A stretch of 64,000 nt of DNA. Source: Pyricularia pennisetigena (taxonomy: Eukaryota; Ascomycota; Sordariomycetes; Magnaporthales; Pyriculariaceae). Where the stretch lies: contig NC_043740.1 in NCBI RefSeq assembly GCF_004337985.1, positions 2,641,616 to 2,705,615 of the forward strand. Direction: 5' to 3'. The position numbers were made by a program, and so were the translations under genes. The notes under the pieces were generated by a model, which was not told the origin of the DNA, ran no database searches, and saw only the letters and a program-made list of their open reading frames with translations. Shown one piece after another: positions 23,503 to 34,305 of the stretch; positions within the stretch are counted from its first letter, which is position 1; every line of letters begins with the position of its first letter.

Positions 23503-24583
23503 CAAGTAATTCATTTATCATTTATTTTTGAATTGTTGCAATGGTTAGAACTGCAGTGAAACCACGCGTGCATGTTGTAAGCTGACCGCGTCTGATGGTA
23601 TCAAAGTAACAAGACGCCATGGGACCAAGACTGATACTTTACATGCTATCAAAACTTGGCCTTGGACTCGCCTACGGTTAGTTTCATCATCGTCTACTTG
23701 TGGCCATTCACACCAGCAAATCAATCAAAAGAAGAGCACTTGTTTTTTTTTTTTTTTTTTTTTTTCACCTACTACTGCAATTGAAATGACTTGATATATT
23801 GCTTTGTTAATCACGAGGCGGGTACTGCCCACTATTTGATATTTCAATCTCTCTTCTCTTCTCCTTTTTATCACCCTTCTCCAGACCCCTCACTCACCAT
23901 TTATAATTGCTGCCCGCTCATCCGAGGAAACAGCCAAAACATCGTGGAAAAGTGAAAGAGAAACAAAAACCAAAAGAAAAGGTACAAACATGCATTCCAA
24001 CTGTCGCTGGCCTAAACGTGGCAAACGTGGCAATACCCTCCGCACCAACGTTCCACAACCAAATCTAGTCTTCTGTGGTATCGAGTAGGCTGCGAACGAA
24101 TGGGCGCTGTGCTCATGGAAGGAAGCCAAAATTAAGATGGCGAAAATCCGCAGTTCGATCAATGATGAGAGAAAAAAAAAAAAAAAAAAAAAAAGCAGTA
24201 TTGTATCAGAAACATCGATACCCCTCGACATGCCAGACAAGGGGCAAGGAAAAAAGAAAAAAGAAAAGATCGTCGCGATGGAGAAACACACCGTCCAAAA
24301 GGGTACGTCTGCTTATGAATAGCGAGGCTTGTATAAAAGATGATGATATGGGAAAAGCAATGACCGGTTCTCTTTGCAAAAAGAAAAAAAAAACGAGCAC
24401 GCATCATTTCATTATGGGCCCAGTCGGTTGCCCAATGAGACACCCGTTCTTGATGTCAACAGCAACCCCTTTTAAAGTGGTAAGGAGGCCACAGATCCGC
24501 ATAAATCGCCAAGCCACCATCGCCATAGATACCAGCTACATGCAGACATCCACCGGGCAGCCGGTTTGCCTCTCAGTCGTCCT
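23503..24583. other. convergent 3' region with poly(T) and poly(A) tracts
   Basis: About 1.1 kb between the ends of the dioxygenase (+) and HRP1-like (-) genes. T run at 23743-23765 and A run at 24172-24194, each 23 nt. The open frames here are lysine- or phenylalanine-rich translations of the homopolymers and are not supported as genes. Confidence 0.5.
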
Positions 24584-27500
24584 CTAGCCGCGGGCATAGG
24601 GATGGAAGCCCCTGCTCATTCCTCGACCGCCGCCACGGTAGTTTGAGCCTGGCTTGCCCGCATTCTTGGGTCCAGTAGGGGCATTCGGCGGAGGTGCGTT
24701 GGCAGGGTCATTATTGTTGTTATTATTGTTATTGAAGTGGTTATGGTGTCCGCCCCGTTGCCTGAAGCCGCCACGGCCACCTCCCTGGTTGAAGTTGTTT
24801 GCCTGAGGCACGTCGTCGTACATGCCCTCATATGACTGCTGGTTGTTGTATCCGCCTTGCTGCATCTGCTGCATCTGCTGCTGGGGGTGCTGTTGCTGAG
24901 GACCTCCAAAGCCACCGCGTTGTTGCTGCTGCTGCATGTGTCTCTGCTGTTGGTGCTGGTTGTTGTACTTTTGCTCCTCGAACGACTGCTGATCGTACGC
25001 GTTAAATGGTGCACGGTTCCCATCCCCGTCGCCCTCCTGATCGCCAGACTGGTCGCCGCCGGGACCACCGCCAGGCATGCCGCCAGGACCTCCACCCTGC
25101 TGGCCCATCATCTGTTGCATCTGCTGCATCATCTGGGGGTTCATAGCGGCCATGGCAGCCATTGGGTTCTGCCCACCCGGGCCGCCGCGGCCCATCATCT
25201 GCTGCATCTGCATCATCTGAATCATCTGAGGGTTCATCTGGAATCCCATATTGCGCTGTTGCTGCATCGCCATCTGCTGCTGCATCATCTGGAAGTACTG
25301 CTGCATACGTTGCCAGTAGTTGGCCATCATCTGCGGCGTCATACCCCCAGCGGCCGGGCCCCCGGCACCGCTGGCATCACCCTGGCCTTCGCCTTGTTTC
25401 CTAAACTTGTTGCCGGGGCCGCCGTTCCGCCTGTTGGCTTCTTCCTCCTCGCGAAGGTTGCCACGCGGCTGAGCCTTCTTGACTTCAATCAGCTTTCCGT
25501 GAATCTCAAGGTCCCGCGCCAAACACGCTTCGACGCCGGCTTCCGACTCAAAAGTCACAAAGCCAAAGCCACGCGGCCGCCCGGTATCCTTGTCCATCAT
25601 CAATGTCGCGTCAACGACGCGACCAAATTGTGCGAAGAAGTCCTTGAACTCTTGGTCTGTAGTCTCCTGGCTGACACCTCCGACAAAGATCTTGCTGGTC
25701 TTCTCCTGTTCATCTCGTGGGATGGCACGCTTCGGGTCGATCTGCAAAGGTGAAGGTTCTGTCAGTAAGAGACGCCACCTCTGCAGGGATTGCGATGCGA
25801 CAACTGATGCTTTTGGGTGACTGGTTACTTACAATCTTGCCGTCCAGGTAATGCTCTTTAACCATAACAATATTGACCGTCTTGGGATCTTTAAACGTTA
25901 AGAAGCCGAAACCTCGTGACCTGCCAGTGGTACCATCGCGCATGACGGTGCACTCGATGACTTCGCCAAATTGGGAGAAATATTCCCGAAGTGATTCTAC
26001 CCGTGGAAGAGTTAGTCGATTGTACGCATTTCTGTCAAGGTTTTCTTGATCATGCTTTCAAGTTATGAGGCCTTGTAATGAAGGAACATCCTTACCATCC
26101 GTCGTCTCCCAGTTAAGACCTCCTATAAACATTTTGCTATTCATATGATATAATTGTCAGTCTCAATCTCAGTACCCGCTAATTTCAGCCAAGTCAAATG
26201 CAAGCCAATCATCGTGCCCTGTAAGCCATCAAGTGTCATAGTCTCCCTTGAGATGCCCTTGTCTGCGCCAAGCTAGTGGATTAATTACTAGCACATAAAG
26301 TCTTCGGCTTTGTTTAAGTTCTCAGGAATCCTTGGATGTTGGTTTAAGCTCTTTTAGATAAGGGCAAGGTCCCTGTCAATCGTGAACACAATACTCAAGG
26401 AAATCTGAGTATAAATGCCTATGTTATTCGAGTGGCAATCGCAGCGTCGTGTAACTCATGGTTCTGTGACCTCAAGTCAACTGCCGCCCGATGTCCAGTT
26501 CTTGCAAATACGTGACTCGTTTTCTGGCTGTCCTTGGGGAGGGTCGGTTCTAATCGTAGCTAGTTGATGAAGTTGTCGTGCCAGGCAGATTGCTTCAGGC
26601 TTCAGGCGTGAGCTTCAGCAGCCAAGGGGATTTGTGCCTGTTTCGTCGGATGCATCGCAACCAAGACTTCTCACAGCTCGGAGACGAGAAACGAGCAACC
26701 AGGATGCCTCCAGGCAGGAGTTTGTCGAATACTCTTCTCTTTTTTTTTCTTTTCTTTCAAGCAAACTTTGCTTTGTCTGCTTGGTTCTGCTTGCTCTTTC
26801 TGTCTGGCTCTGCTACCATGAAGCTAGGACGCTAGGTACTGTGTCTTCGAGCGCTATCCGCTGCCAATCTTGCTACGGCAATTTGAGGCACCATTTGTGT
26901 CCCCGAACTTAACAAGGCTGGTGGCTATAGGACGTAGAGCCTGCTCCTGGTTTGACCATTGCCCCGAAGTAACCTGGGCTGGCTCTGCCTTTTCTGAACC
27001 GTGATGATTGGCGACAGGCAGGCCTCCACTCAATCCTCCGACTTATGCAACCGTGGCGGCTTTATGGCACAGCTCGGCATGTTCTGTCGCTCCGCTATCC
27101 TCTGCAATAGTGATCCGTGGACCTCTCATGGCCGGCGAAACTGATCAATCCAGCCCAACTGGGCAAGAAATATGGCGACCAGTGATGATCCCAGCCTGTC
27201 TCAAGTCACCCAATCCTCAAGACCATGTGCAGCGAACCTCCACGGCACCCATTGGCGAAATAGACGTCCGCAAGTACCCTCCACCTCTCAGTTATCTGAC
27301 CAGGACATTCCTCCACGACCTGGCGGCGGGCGTGTCCCCAACTGCACGAGGCGACCAAGGGAAGAAGGGAGGATTCGTTTGCGCAGACAGGGTGACAGAT
27401 CGCATGGTCACGGCGAGCACTAAAGCAAGGCATCAAGTGTCACAAAAAAGCGAAATAAAATATCACTTACCCATCTTCCTTTGAGTTCGGACCTCGTCCT

Positions 27501-27921
27501 GCCGCAGGTTGGGGAGTGGGTGCTGCGGGCGCATGTGTTTGTAAGGGACGTTCTGCATTGCTGTTGTTCGGAGCTGAGGAGGTCCCATTTCCCAAATTGA
27601 AGTCTACATCATCTTCTTCTTCTTCGTCTTCGTCATAACCCATGTTGGAATCGTCATGTCCACTTTGATCAAGGGGAGGAGGTTGCTCCTCGCGCGTTTC
27701 GACTGGAGCAGGAGTAGGGTTCGTCGGGGCTGCAGGCTTCTCAGGTACCTTTGCGGGCTCAGCAGGCGCATCATCGGCATAGCTATCAGGCGAGAGATTT
27801 GTTAAATGTCGGCAAAACCAAGTAAATTCATGGTGGAATTGAAATTATCGACCGCATCAATCGACAGTGGTACTAACAGGTCGGCGAAGAGATCATCTTC
27901 GAAAGCTTCAGGTTCAGTCAT
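24584..27921 (-). CDS. HRP1: two-RRM hnRNP, Hrp1/Nab4-like RNA-binding protein
   Basis: Predicted mRNA 3'-end cleavage and export factor that binds UA-rich RNA. Minus-strand exons 27921-27878, 27782-27471, 26136-26096, 25996-25833 and 25741-24584 give 572 aa, all in frame. Residues 1-118 are acidic and Pro-rich. RRM1 starts at KMFIGGLNWETTD (~120) with RNP1 RGFGFLTF at 160-167. RRM2 has RNP2 KIFVGGV (~204) and RNP1 RGFGFVTF at 244-251, as in Hrp1. The C-terminal ~250 residues are extremely Gln/Met/Gly/Asn-rich and end in RGGGRGMSRGFHPYARG, an RGG-type tail. The 1334-nt intron (26137-27470) directly before RRM1 is more than ten times the usual size here. Related Musashi/DAZAP-type hnRNPs are the alternative name. 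Confidence 0.9.
26137..27470 (-). other. 1334-nt intron of the HRP1-like gene
   Basis: It begins GTAAGT (after ...SKEDG) and ends TAG before KMFIGG, so both ends are in phase. Inside I see no conserved domain. The longest antisense frame (27008-27484, +) overlaps exon 2 and looks like a chance frame. The length is compatible with alternative exons or autoregulatory splicing. Confidence 0.65.
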
Positions 27922-28682
27922 CTTTGCGATGAACCAGAGTGGTACGCGCGAATGTGGAAGGAGGAAAAAAAAAATAGATCAGTTGCGTATGGACGGGATA
28001 ACTAAAGAAACCGACTGTCCAGTATGACCCGGTAATCAAGGGATCGAAAGAAATCACGTCCCCATTAAGAAGATCAATAAGTACAGGAAGAGAAAAAAGG
28101 TCGAGTCCCCAATTAATTCGTATTGGGGAGGCAAGAATGACCTGTGAAGGTTTCACGGTCAGTCTTTGATGGGTTATGCTCTGGCGGATGGAACCACCTC
28201 TACCAGAGAAATGGCGATCGTAGACGTGACAAGCTGAGTGGAGCAAGGCAGGGTATCAGACAGGATCCATGGCAGGCAGCGAGCCAGCAGTACAAGAAAC
28301 GTGACTAAGCAACAATGTAGAAATTCCACCAAAGCTAAGTTGGCCCAACTTTAGCTCTCCAAGGTACTTTACCCACCTGCAGGTAGGTGCACCGATAAGG
28401 ACCCTTGGTCTGCTAGATAGCACGGACCATATGAAATTTGACCTGCAAGCATCGCGATTGATCGCGCAGGCTCTGACTTGCACTCTCACAAGGTCATATC
28501 CCAGCTACTGTATTGTCACTAGGAGCGTTACTGCTTGGGCTGCTCAAATACTCTGGAGCTGGAAAGCCTTAATGTCTCGGCTTTGCCCTCATTTTCACCA
28601 CCAGGGGAGCGAGCATACGCCGGCCAGCACAATGTTGGCGCTCTGGGCGCAAACCCTTCTCTGCTAGTTTCTCTCCCCGACG
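27922..28682. promoter_or_regulatory. divergent promoter region, HRP1-like / PPR-like
   Basis: About 760 bp between opposite start codons. A 79-codon frame at 28431-28667 ends just before the downstream start and is probably non-coding leader. No regulatory motif was recognised. Confidence 0.45.
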
Positions 28683-31271
28683 ATGCCACTGAGCGTTCTG
28701 AGGCATTATCTTCGTCGCTCAACACCAAGCTTCGTTGCGGTTCTTTCGCTCTATCGTCCAGGACAGATCGGTCAGCAATTTGTTTTGAGTGAAGCTTTAC
28801 ATACCACAAGCTCGAACTCGGCGGCTGTACAGACAGCAAACCTTACACAATGTCATTATCCCAACGACAGGTCAGCCTTGGCGCGGAATCCGGAGCGCTT
28901 TGCTACTGTCGACCTCGACGCTCTCGACGGAGGTGACAAAGCGTCCTCCGGCTTCTGTGACTACTCTCCAGAGGATGAAATACAAACCAGAGCAACGTCC
29001 GAATCCTCGCCAGATTTCGCAAGTACATCAGGCTACGGGAAATGGGAAAGCCTTTCGAAGAACCATGCACGGCTGAGAGAAGAATCGACACCTCCCCCGC
29101 CCGGAACCGATGGAGGACGACTAATAGATAGCCCCGAAGGAGAGGTGGATCTAGCTTTATGGGCATGCCTTTTGGATTTCTGTCAGAGAACTGTGTCTCT
29201 TGACGGAGCGGTTTATCTAGTGAGCGAACTCTTCCGACGCCGGAAGCTTTACCAGACAGACCATCCCTTGGCCGAGAATTTCTGGCAAACTGTAGTGGAT
29301 CTCTGTATCCATGACGACACGCTACTCGAACAGCTTCTCGGACACGCCTTGTGGATGCAGGACAAGCGAGACACCCGCTGGCCTCAGCTCTATGGTTCCA
29401 TAATGAATCCTTTGGTGGCCAGTCGTCAAATCAACCGTGCTTTTCGTTGGCATCTTCTGTTGAATTCCTTCGCAGCTCCCACCAGGACAGAATTCGTCGA
29501 AGTTCTCAAGACGGCAGTTCTGGATGAGGATCAAGATGTCAAGAACCTGCTGCAGAGTATCTACATAACGAGCACGCATCGCGGCCTGTATGACATCCTG
29601 GTACCATTCTTCTGGGAGCAGGGTCTCTGCGGCATGGCACAAAGATGGAGGCACACCTTCATCAGACACAACGACGGCCCCCGCTCTCGAGCCTCACAAC
29701 CATTCATTAGGTATTTTGCAGCCTACTTCCCACAGAAGCCTTTAGTAGAGCAAGAAGTCGGAATAGCCGGTCTTGATACCGAGTTTACTGAACTCGAAGG
29801 GTCTGCAGAGGACGTGGGCGGCGACGTCAGTGCGCTCTTGACCTTTCTTGGCGGCAGGCCTCTTGGAACGGACGAAACGTACAATGATACCCTTGGGGCA
29901 AGGTGGTTTGCTAGCTCATGGATATCTCTTGAGACTGCCATAGACTTTGTGCATGCATTGGGAGTCTCGAGGATTGGGCCTCTATCACTTCAGTCGATCG
30001 CACTGCGTGAAAAGTCAACTGCAGATCTGGTTCATCGACTCAAGCAACTCGACAGCTGCGGAATACGGATTGGTGCTTCCAGGTATGCGCGGGCCGTTAG
30101 GTACATGGCAACATCTGGGGACTGGAACACGCTCCAAGACCTGCTTCGCTCGGATATACACCCCGATGTTTTTGATGACGATGCAGCCCAGGAAAAGATC
30201 CGAAAGGCGTGCCAGATGGCCAATGATTGGAAAACATACCGGATGCTCACTGCTGTTAGGGTTGCTGAGACGCTTGACGGAGTGACCATCGAATACAACA
30301 ATTACCTGTCATCCGCGGACCTACTCTCGAAACGGGTTGCGACAAAGATCTTAAGCCAGATGCAAGCCAGCGACATACCTCTCTACGCCTCAACAAGCGC
30401 CCACATGTCCCAGTACATGCTGGATCACATGCCACATAGGCAGTATTACCTAGATCCAGATACCGACTACTTCCTTAAGCTTAGCCGTCTGATGCTAGCT
30501 ACTCCATATCCCCCTCCAGCCAGAGTGTGGCAGAGTCTCCTGGACTCGCTTAGCTACACCCTAGACATAGACCGGCTGGAGGAGGTGAGTCTAGAGATTG
30601 TTCACCACTACTGGGATCCCAAAAGAGATCACCAACCTAGTATTAAAATACCAACTGCCGATGTCCCTCCAACGTTCCACGCGCTGCAGCCAGACAAGCC
30701 CTTTCAGACACTACCTCGCGACCTACCTTTGACGAACAGCAGCCATCCAATCGCCAAGATATTCAATCATCAATTCCAGCGGCATATTGTTCGTCGTGCC
30801 TTCAAAAGTGCACTGGTCCGCCGCTCTAAGCCGTGCCGGCTCAGTTCGAGATCATCAGCGGCAGACTACGGTATTGCCCGAGGTGTAAAGTTTCTGGCAG
30901 ACTTGAAAAATGCAGGTGTCAATGTCCCGGATCTTACAGTTCGGAAAGCTGTCATATCCTGCCTTGTAGACTTGTTCAGCTTCGACTGGGTGCCTCGACA
31001 GCACTTCTTGACGAAACTGACCGCTGCCAACCAGTACACTCTTGATGAGGCGAGAGATCTATTCAACGAGGCATGGGGAGGCTCTTTACTCCCGGCCGGA
31101 GAAGAGTTGCAGAGAATTATTGATGTCGAGGGCATGGCACGACAGCAACGGAAAGAAACGCGCATTATGAAAATGGAAGCGCGTCATGGGATGTCACAGA
31201 TCGAGCTTCGGCGCGAAATATTTCTCAGTATTGCTCGCATTGTGAGCTGGTTAGAGAAGATGGCCCGTTGA
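28683..31271 (+). CDS. PPR-like mitochondrial protein (fungal, 862 aa)
   Basis: Intronless 862-aa frame starting MPLSVLRHYLRRSTPSFVAV, an Arg-rich amphipathic start that fits a mitochondrial presequence. The body is made of helical-hairpin segments without acidic clusters (for example DLALWACLLDFCQRTVSLDG, VYLVSELFRRRKLYQTDHPL, LLNSFAAPTRTEFVEVLKTA). This looks like degenerate pentatricopeptide repeats of fungal organelle RNA factors. The C-terminus is strongly basic and helical (MARQQRKETRIMKMEARHG). I do not recognise a named orthologue. A role in mitochondrial mRNA stability or translation is inference from the architecture only. A non-PPR alpha-solenoid is possible. Confidence 0.65.
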   Translation: MPLSVLRHYLRRSTPSFVAVLSLYRPGQIGQQFVLSEALHTTSSNSAAVQTANLTQCHYPNDRSALARNPERFATVDLDALDGGDKASSGFCDYSPEDEIQTRATSESSPDFASTSGYGKWESLSKNHARLREESTPPPPGTDGGRLIDSPEGEVDLALWACLLDFCQRTVSLDGAVYLVSELFRRRKLYQTDHPLAENFWQTVVDLCIHDDTLLEQLLGHALWMQDKRDTRWPQLYGSIMNPLVASRQINRAFRWHLLLNSFAAPTRTEFVEVLKTAVLDEDQDVKNLLQSIYITSTHRGLYDILVPFFWEQGLCGMAQRWRHTFIRHNDGPRSRASQPFIRYFAAYFPQKPLVEQEVGIAGLDTEFTELEGSAEDVGGDVSALLTFLGGRPLGTDETYNDTLGARWFASSWISLETAIDFVHALGVSRIGPLSLQSIALREKSTADLVHRLKQLDSCGIRIGASRYARAVRYMATSGDWNTLQDLLRSDIHPDVFDDDAAQEKIRKACQMANDWKTYRMLTAVRVAETLDGVTIEYNNYLSSADLLSKRVATKILSQMQASDIPLYASTSAHMSQYMLDHMPHRQYYLDPDTDYFLKLSRLMLATPYPPPARVWQSLLDSLSYTLDIDRLEEVSLEIVHHYWDPKRDHQPSIKIPTADVPPTFHALQPDKPFQTLPRDLPLTNSSHPIAKIFNHQFQRHIVRRAFKSALVRRSKPCRLSSRSSAADYGIARGVKFLADLKNAGVNVPDLTVRKAVISCLVDLFSFDWVPRQHFLTKLTAANQYTLDEARDLFNEAWGGSLLPAGEELQRIIDVEGMARQQRKETRIMKMEARHGMSQIELRREIFLSIARIVSWLEKMAR

Positions 31272-31677
31272 GACGTATGTTTCAAGTTTATTGTTAAATT
31301 TGTACTACTCTGATGTATATAACATGTGTATAATCCTGTATGTATTAGATTCTTCATGTAGAATACATGGTCGGTCGGTTTGGCATTATCGAGCCAGTGT
31401 CAAATAAAGATTTATCATCATAGCAATTTGCCCGGAACAAATATGCCCTTGATTGGGTGATAGGGTTGTCCTCCGCGACAAGGGCTCCATTCTGTATGTA
31501 GTTTTCATTGAGGTTATTCGTCTTGGCAATCAAATATGCCATTGCTGCGCTGCCCAGAGTTTAGAACGAACAGTATCTTACATGGCCCCGAACGCCTTGT
31601 GCTCGTAAAAAAGAGAGAGAGAGAGAGAAAAAAAAGGGAAAAGAAGAAACAAAGGAAAGGATTATGCCATTAGACTG
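31272..31677. other. convergent 3' region with (GA)n
   Basis: About 400 bp between the ends of the PPR-like and TLG2 genes. A GA microsatellite lies at 31612-31628 followed by an A run. No gene was seen. Confidence 0.5.
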
Positions 31678-32829
31678 TCACCCACCATCCCCCGAGTCTT
31701 TTTTGGGCTTGATGATGAGCAGAATGATCATGCCCGCGATTATGAGTATCAACAGGAGAATGATCTTGCGTTTCGTCGTCTTCTTTTGGTAGCCCGAAGC
31801 GATAACCAGTTCCTTGTCGGCCTCTTTGACGTCTGTGGCCATCCTCTCGACGTTGTAGTCTATTCTGTCCAGCATGGTCCCTTGGTCTATGACCATTGTT
31901 TGCAAGTCGCGAAACAGATCGGCCAGGTCTATGATGCCCTGTGCAATCTGGTCAATCTCCCGCTCGCGCTGCAGAATCGCCGCGTCGTTGGACTGTAACA
32001 ATTTTTGATGTTGTGTTGCCTGGAGCGTAGATTGTGAGAAGGACCTGTCCGCGTCGGACTCGAGGATTGACGGTTCGGTGAAGTTGTTGGCGGCGTTCGG
32101 CGTAGATGACCGGTCGCCGCCGGGGCTGAGGCCGCCACCACCGCCCATACCTTTTAACTCTACCGGAGGATAACATGCGTTAGCACCAATTCTGCGCAGC
32201 TAAACATGCTGCTACACATGAGTGATTGGTTCCTTACTCTTCAAGTATGCACTCTGCTTCTTCCTGAAGCCAGCACTGGCCTCCTGCACCCTTGTAGCGA
32301 GCGAGACCTGGATGTTCTTGGCCATGACCTCCTCGGCCCTGCTTATACCACCGGTTCGTTTCGACTCCTTGACCATCTGCTCGACCCTTTGTATGCACTT
32401 GTGGCACTCATGAAAGCCCTTGGTGATCTGCTGCGTCAGACGCTCGATCTCGCTCTCCTCGGCCCGCTTGGCTTCCTCGTCGTTGAAGCCAGGGAGGACG
32501 TGCTTCTGATGCAGCCTGTCGAGCTTCTGGCCTTTTTGCGCAATGTCGGCTAGGAGCTCCGTGACCTCGTCGTTGACGTCGGCCCAACGCGGCGGCAACA
32601 GGTCCATCTCGATCACAGCATCGCCGTCGTCCGAGGCGCCCGATGACAGCAGCCCGCGGCGGTCCTCGTCGGCCGAGAAGATGAGGCTGTTGCCGGAGCC
32701 GCCTAAGCGGTCGGCGCCGGCCAGGGATGACGAGATTGCCGAAGAGTCGCCATACCGCGTGCGCTTGGCCGGGTGGTGTGCATACGACTGGCGGTAGGAG
32801 ATGTACAAATTGGTGCGATCTCGCCACAT
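31678..32829 (-). CDS. TLG2: t-SNARE syntaxin Tlg2 (syntaxin-16 type)
   Basis: Qa-SNARE of the trans-Golgi network and endosomes, mediating fusion of endosome-derived vesicles. Two exons, 32829-32238 and 32159-31678, give 357 aa. The N-terminus MWRDRTNLYISYRQSYAHH matches the Tlg2/syntaxin-16 N-peptide that binds the Sec1/Munc18 protein Vps45. A Habc-type helical region lies at ~80-200 (LPPRWADVNDEVTELLADIA). The SNARE helix (~265-325) includes REREIDQIAQGIIDLADLF and LQTMVIDQGTMLDRIDYNVE with the central glutamine. A single C-terminal membrane anchor (IILLLILIIAGMIILLII) is followed by a short charged tail. A glycine-rich linker precedes the SNARE motif. The acceptor at 32160/32159 is chosen for frame. 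Confidence 0.95.
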
Positions 32830-32950
32830 GGCGGACCGCGAGTAGGTAGCGACAAGTCCACACGGATAGTGGTGGTGGTGTGGTGGCGGCGGTGGGCGGA
32901 AGTAGTAGTGGAGTTTTGTTGTTGGTCGTTCGTTCGGTTGGTGTCTCTGC

Positions 32951-32970
32951 TGGAGCTGGAGCTGGAGCTC
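32951..32970. repeat. TGGAGC hexamer repeat, 3.3 copies
   Basis: Short tandem repeat in the upstream region of TLG2, about 120 bp from its start codon. Confidence 0.85.
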
Positions 32971-33512
32971 AAGCAGACGTCATTCATTCAACCTTTCGAA
33001 TCAATGTGCACGCCCGTCGCTTATCTTTAGATTCTTTGTGCACGTGTTTGTTTGTTTTGTTTCAATGTTGTTTGTATTAACATGTATTGGTGTGGCTTTT
33101 TTATTGATGTAATTATGCTCCCCGTCGGACGATGGACACATGTGCGTCCGCTGCTTGCGGACAAGGATGAGGACGAGGCTGATCCAGACTGCAAGCCATG
33201 GAGGCCAGGTCCTAACCCGGAGCAGATCCTCGTCCATGGCCATGGAGCCACTTTGCAAGTTCGCCGTTTGGTTTGCAGCAAGGTCACAGTGTAAATGACA
33301 CGCGGCTCAACGGCAGTCTCTTGGCCCGTGCACGTATCCGTTGCGGTTCGCTCGCTTACCTGCTTGCCTTTTGCCTGTTTGCTGGTCCTCCCTGGCATTG
33401 CACGCAAGTCCAGATAACGTCGTGAGCCTGGATGTTTTTTTATTTTTTTATTTACCCCTCAATATCCCATCCACACGTCCGTTCGCGCCTCTGCGTAGAT
33501 GAATCAAATCAT

Positions 33513-33530
33513 AAAAAAAAAAAAAAAAAA
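33513..33530. repeat. poly(A) tract, 18 nt
   Basis: Homopolymer in the TLG2/calmodulin intergenic region. Confidence 0.85.
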
Positions 33531-34305
33531 TCTTCTTTTCTCAATAGTAAACCAACCTGTTGCGCACTTTTTGAACGGCTGTACTTTTGCGTTTGTGGGG
33601 TAGGGGTTAACGTTGAGTTACTGCACAGCGGATTTGATGCGGCGGTCTGCATTCTGGCGGTTCGTTAGGTTAGGTGCGCGAGTAGCCTAGTAAGGTAGCT
33701 GTTGCGTGACGAGTCTTATCGTAAGGGGCGGCGACGAGACATGAAGTGGGAATGGGCTACCTAGGCTAGGCTTGTTTCGCCATTGGGTCTTGTACGTGAG
33801 CGAGGAATTCAGCAACAATGGAGAGCCGCCTTCCCCTCTTCATACAACAACCCAGACTCGCTCACATCAAACCAGGGTAGTACTACTCGTCGTAAGTACC
33901 ACCACTGTTAATTTGTACCACGTCAAGGTAGACACTTCAACCCCAATTACTACGTCAGGTGCCTCCTACCTCTTCCCCTTTCAAGGGCTAGACCCCCGGG
34001 ACTGTACTGTACAGTGGTGCTCCATACCAGCCCACCCATAAGTGGCGCTAGGTATTAAGCAGATTCATCCTCCCTTTGCTCCTCCGACCGACGGTCTCGC
34101 AGTAGAAACTTCAACCTTGACCTCCAACCATCCCAACAAGACGAACGTACCTCCAGTTCATAGTTCTACCGATTCCCCTCCGGACTCTTCCGCTTTCGCT
34201 CGCTGAGGTCCTCCTTTTCCGCAAGGAGCTTTTTTTTCCCCACGCTTCTGAATTCTTTTTTCTGCATTCTAATCAACAGCGCCCAGTGCGTGAACACTGA
34301 ACAAT

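Larger units (their letters stand above)
32830..34305. promoter_or_regulatory. divergent promoter region, TLG2 / calmodulin
   Basis: About 1.5 kb between opposite starts. It has TGGAGC hexamer repeats (32951-32970), an 18-nt A run (33513-33530), and a T/C-rich leader just before the calmodulin ATG (about 34190-34300). This pyrimidine-rich leader is typical of highly expressed fungal genes. Confidence 0.5.

Noticed and set aside
22555..23514. 319-codon antisense frame opposite the dioxygenase gene
   Set aside because: It is a by-product of the extreme GC bias at third positions of the sense gene and has no recognisable domain.
24075..24587. 170-codon lysine-rich frame near poly(A)
   Set aside because: It is largely a translation of A-rich sequence in the 3' region of the HRP1-like gene.
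27008..27484. 158-codon plus-strand frame in the HRP1-like intron
   Set aside because: It overlaps exon 2 of the sense gene, has low-complexity composition, and no recognised motif.
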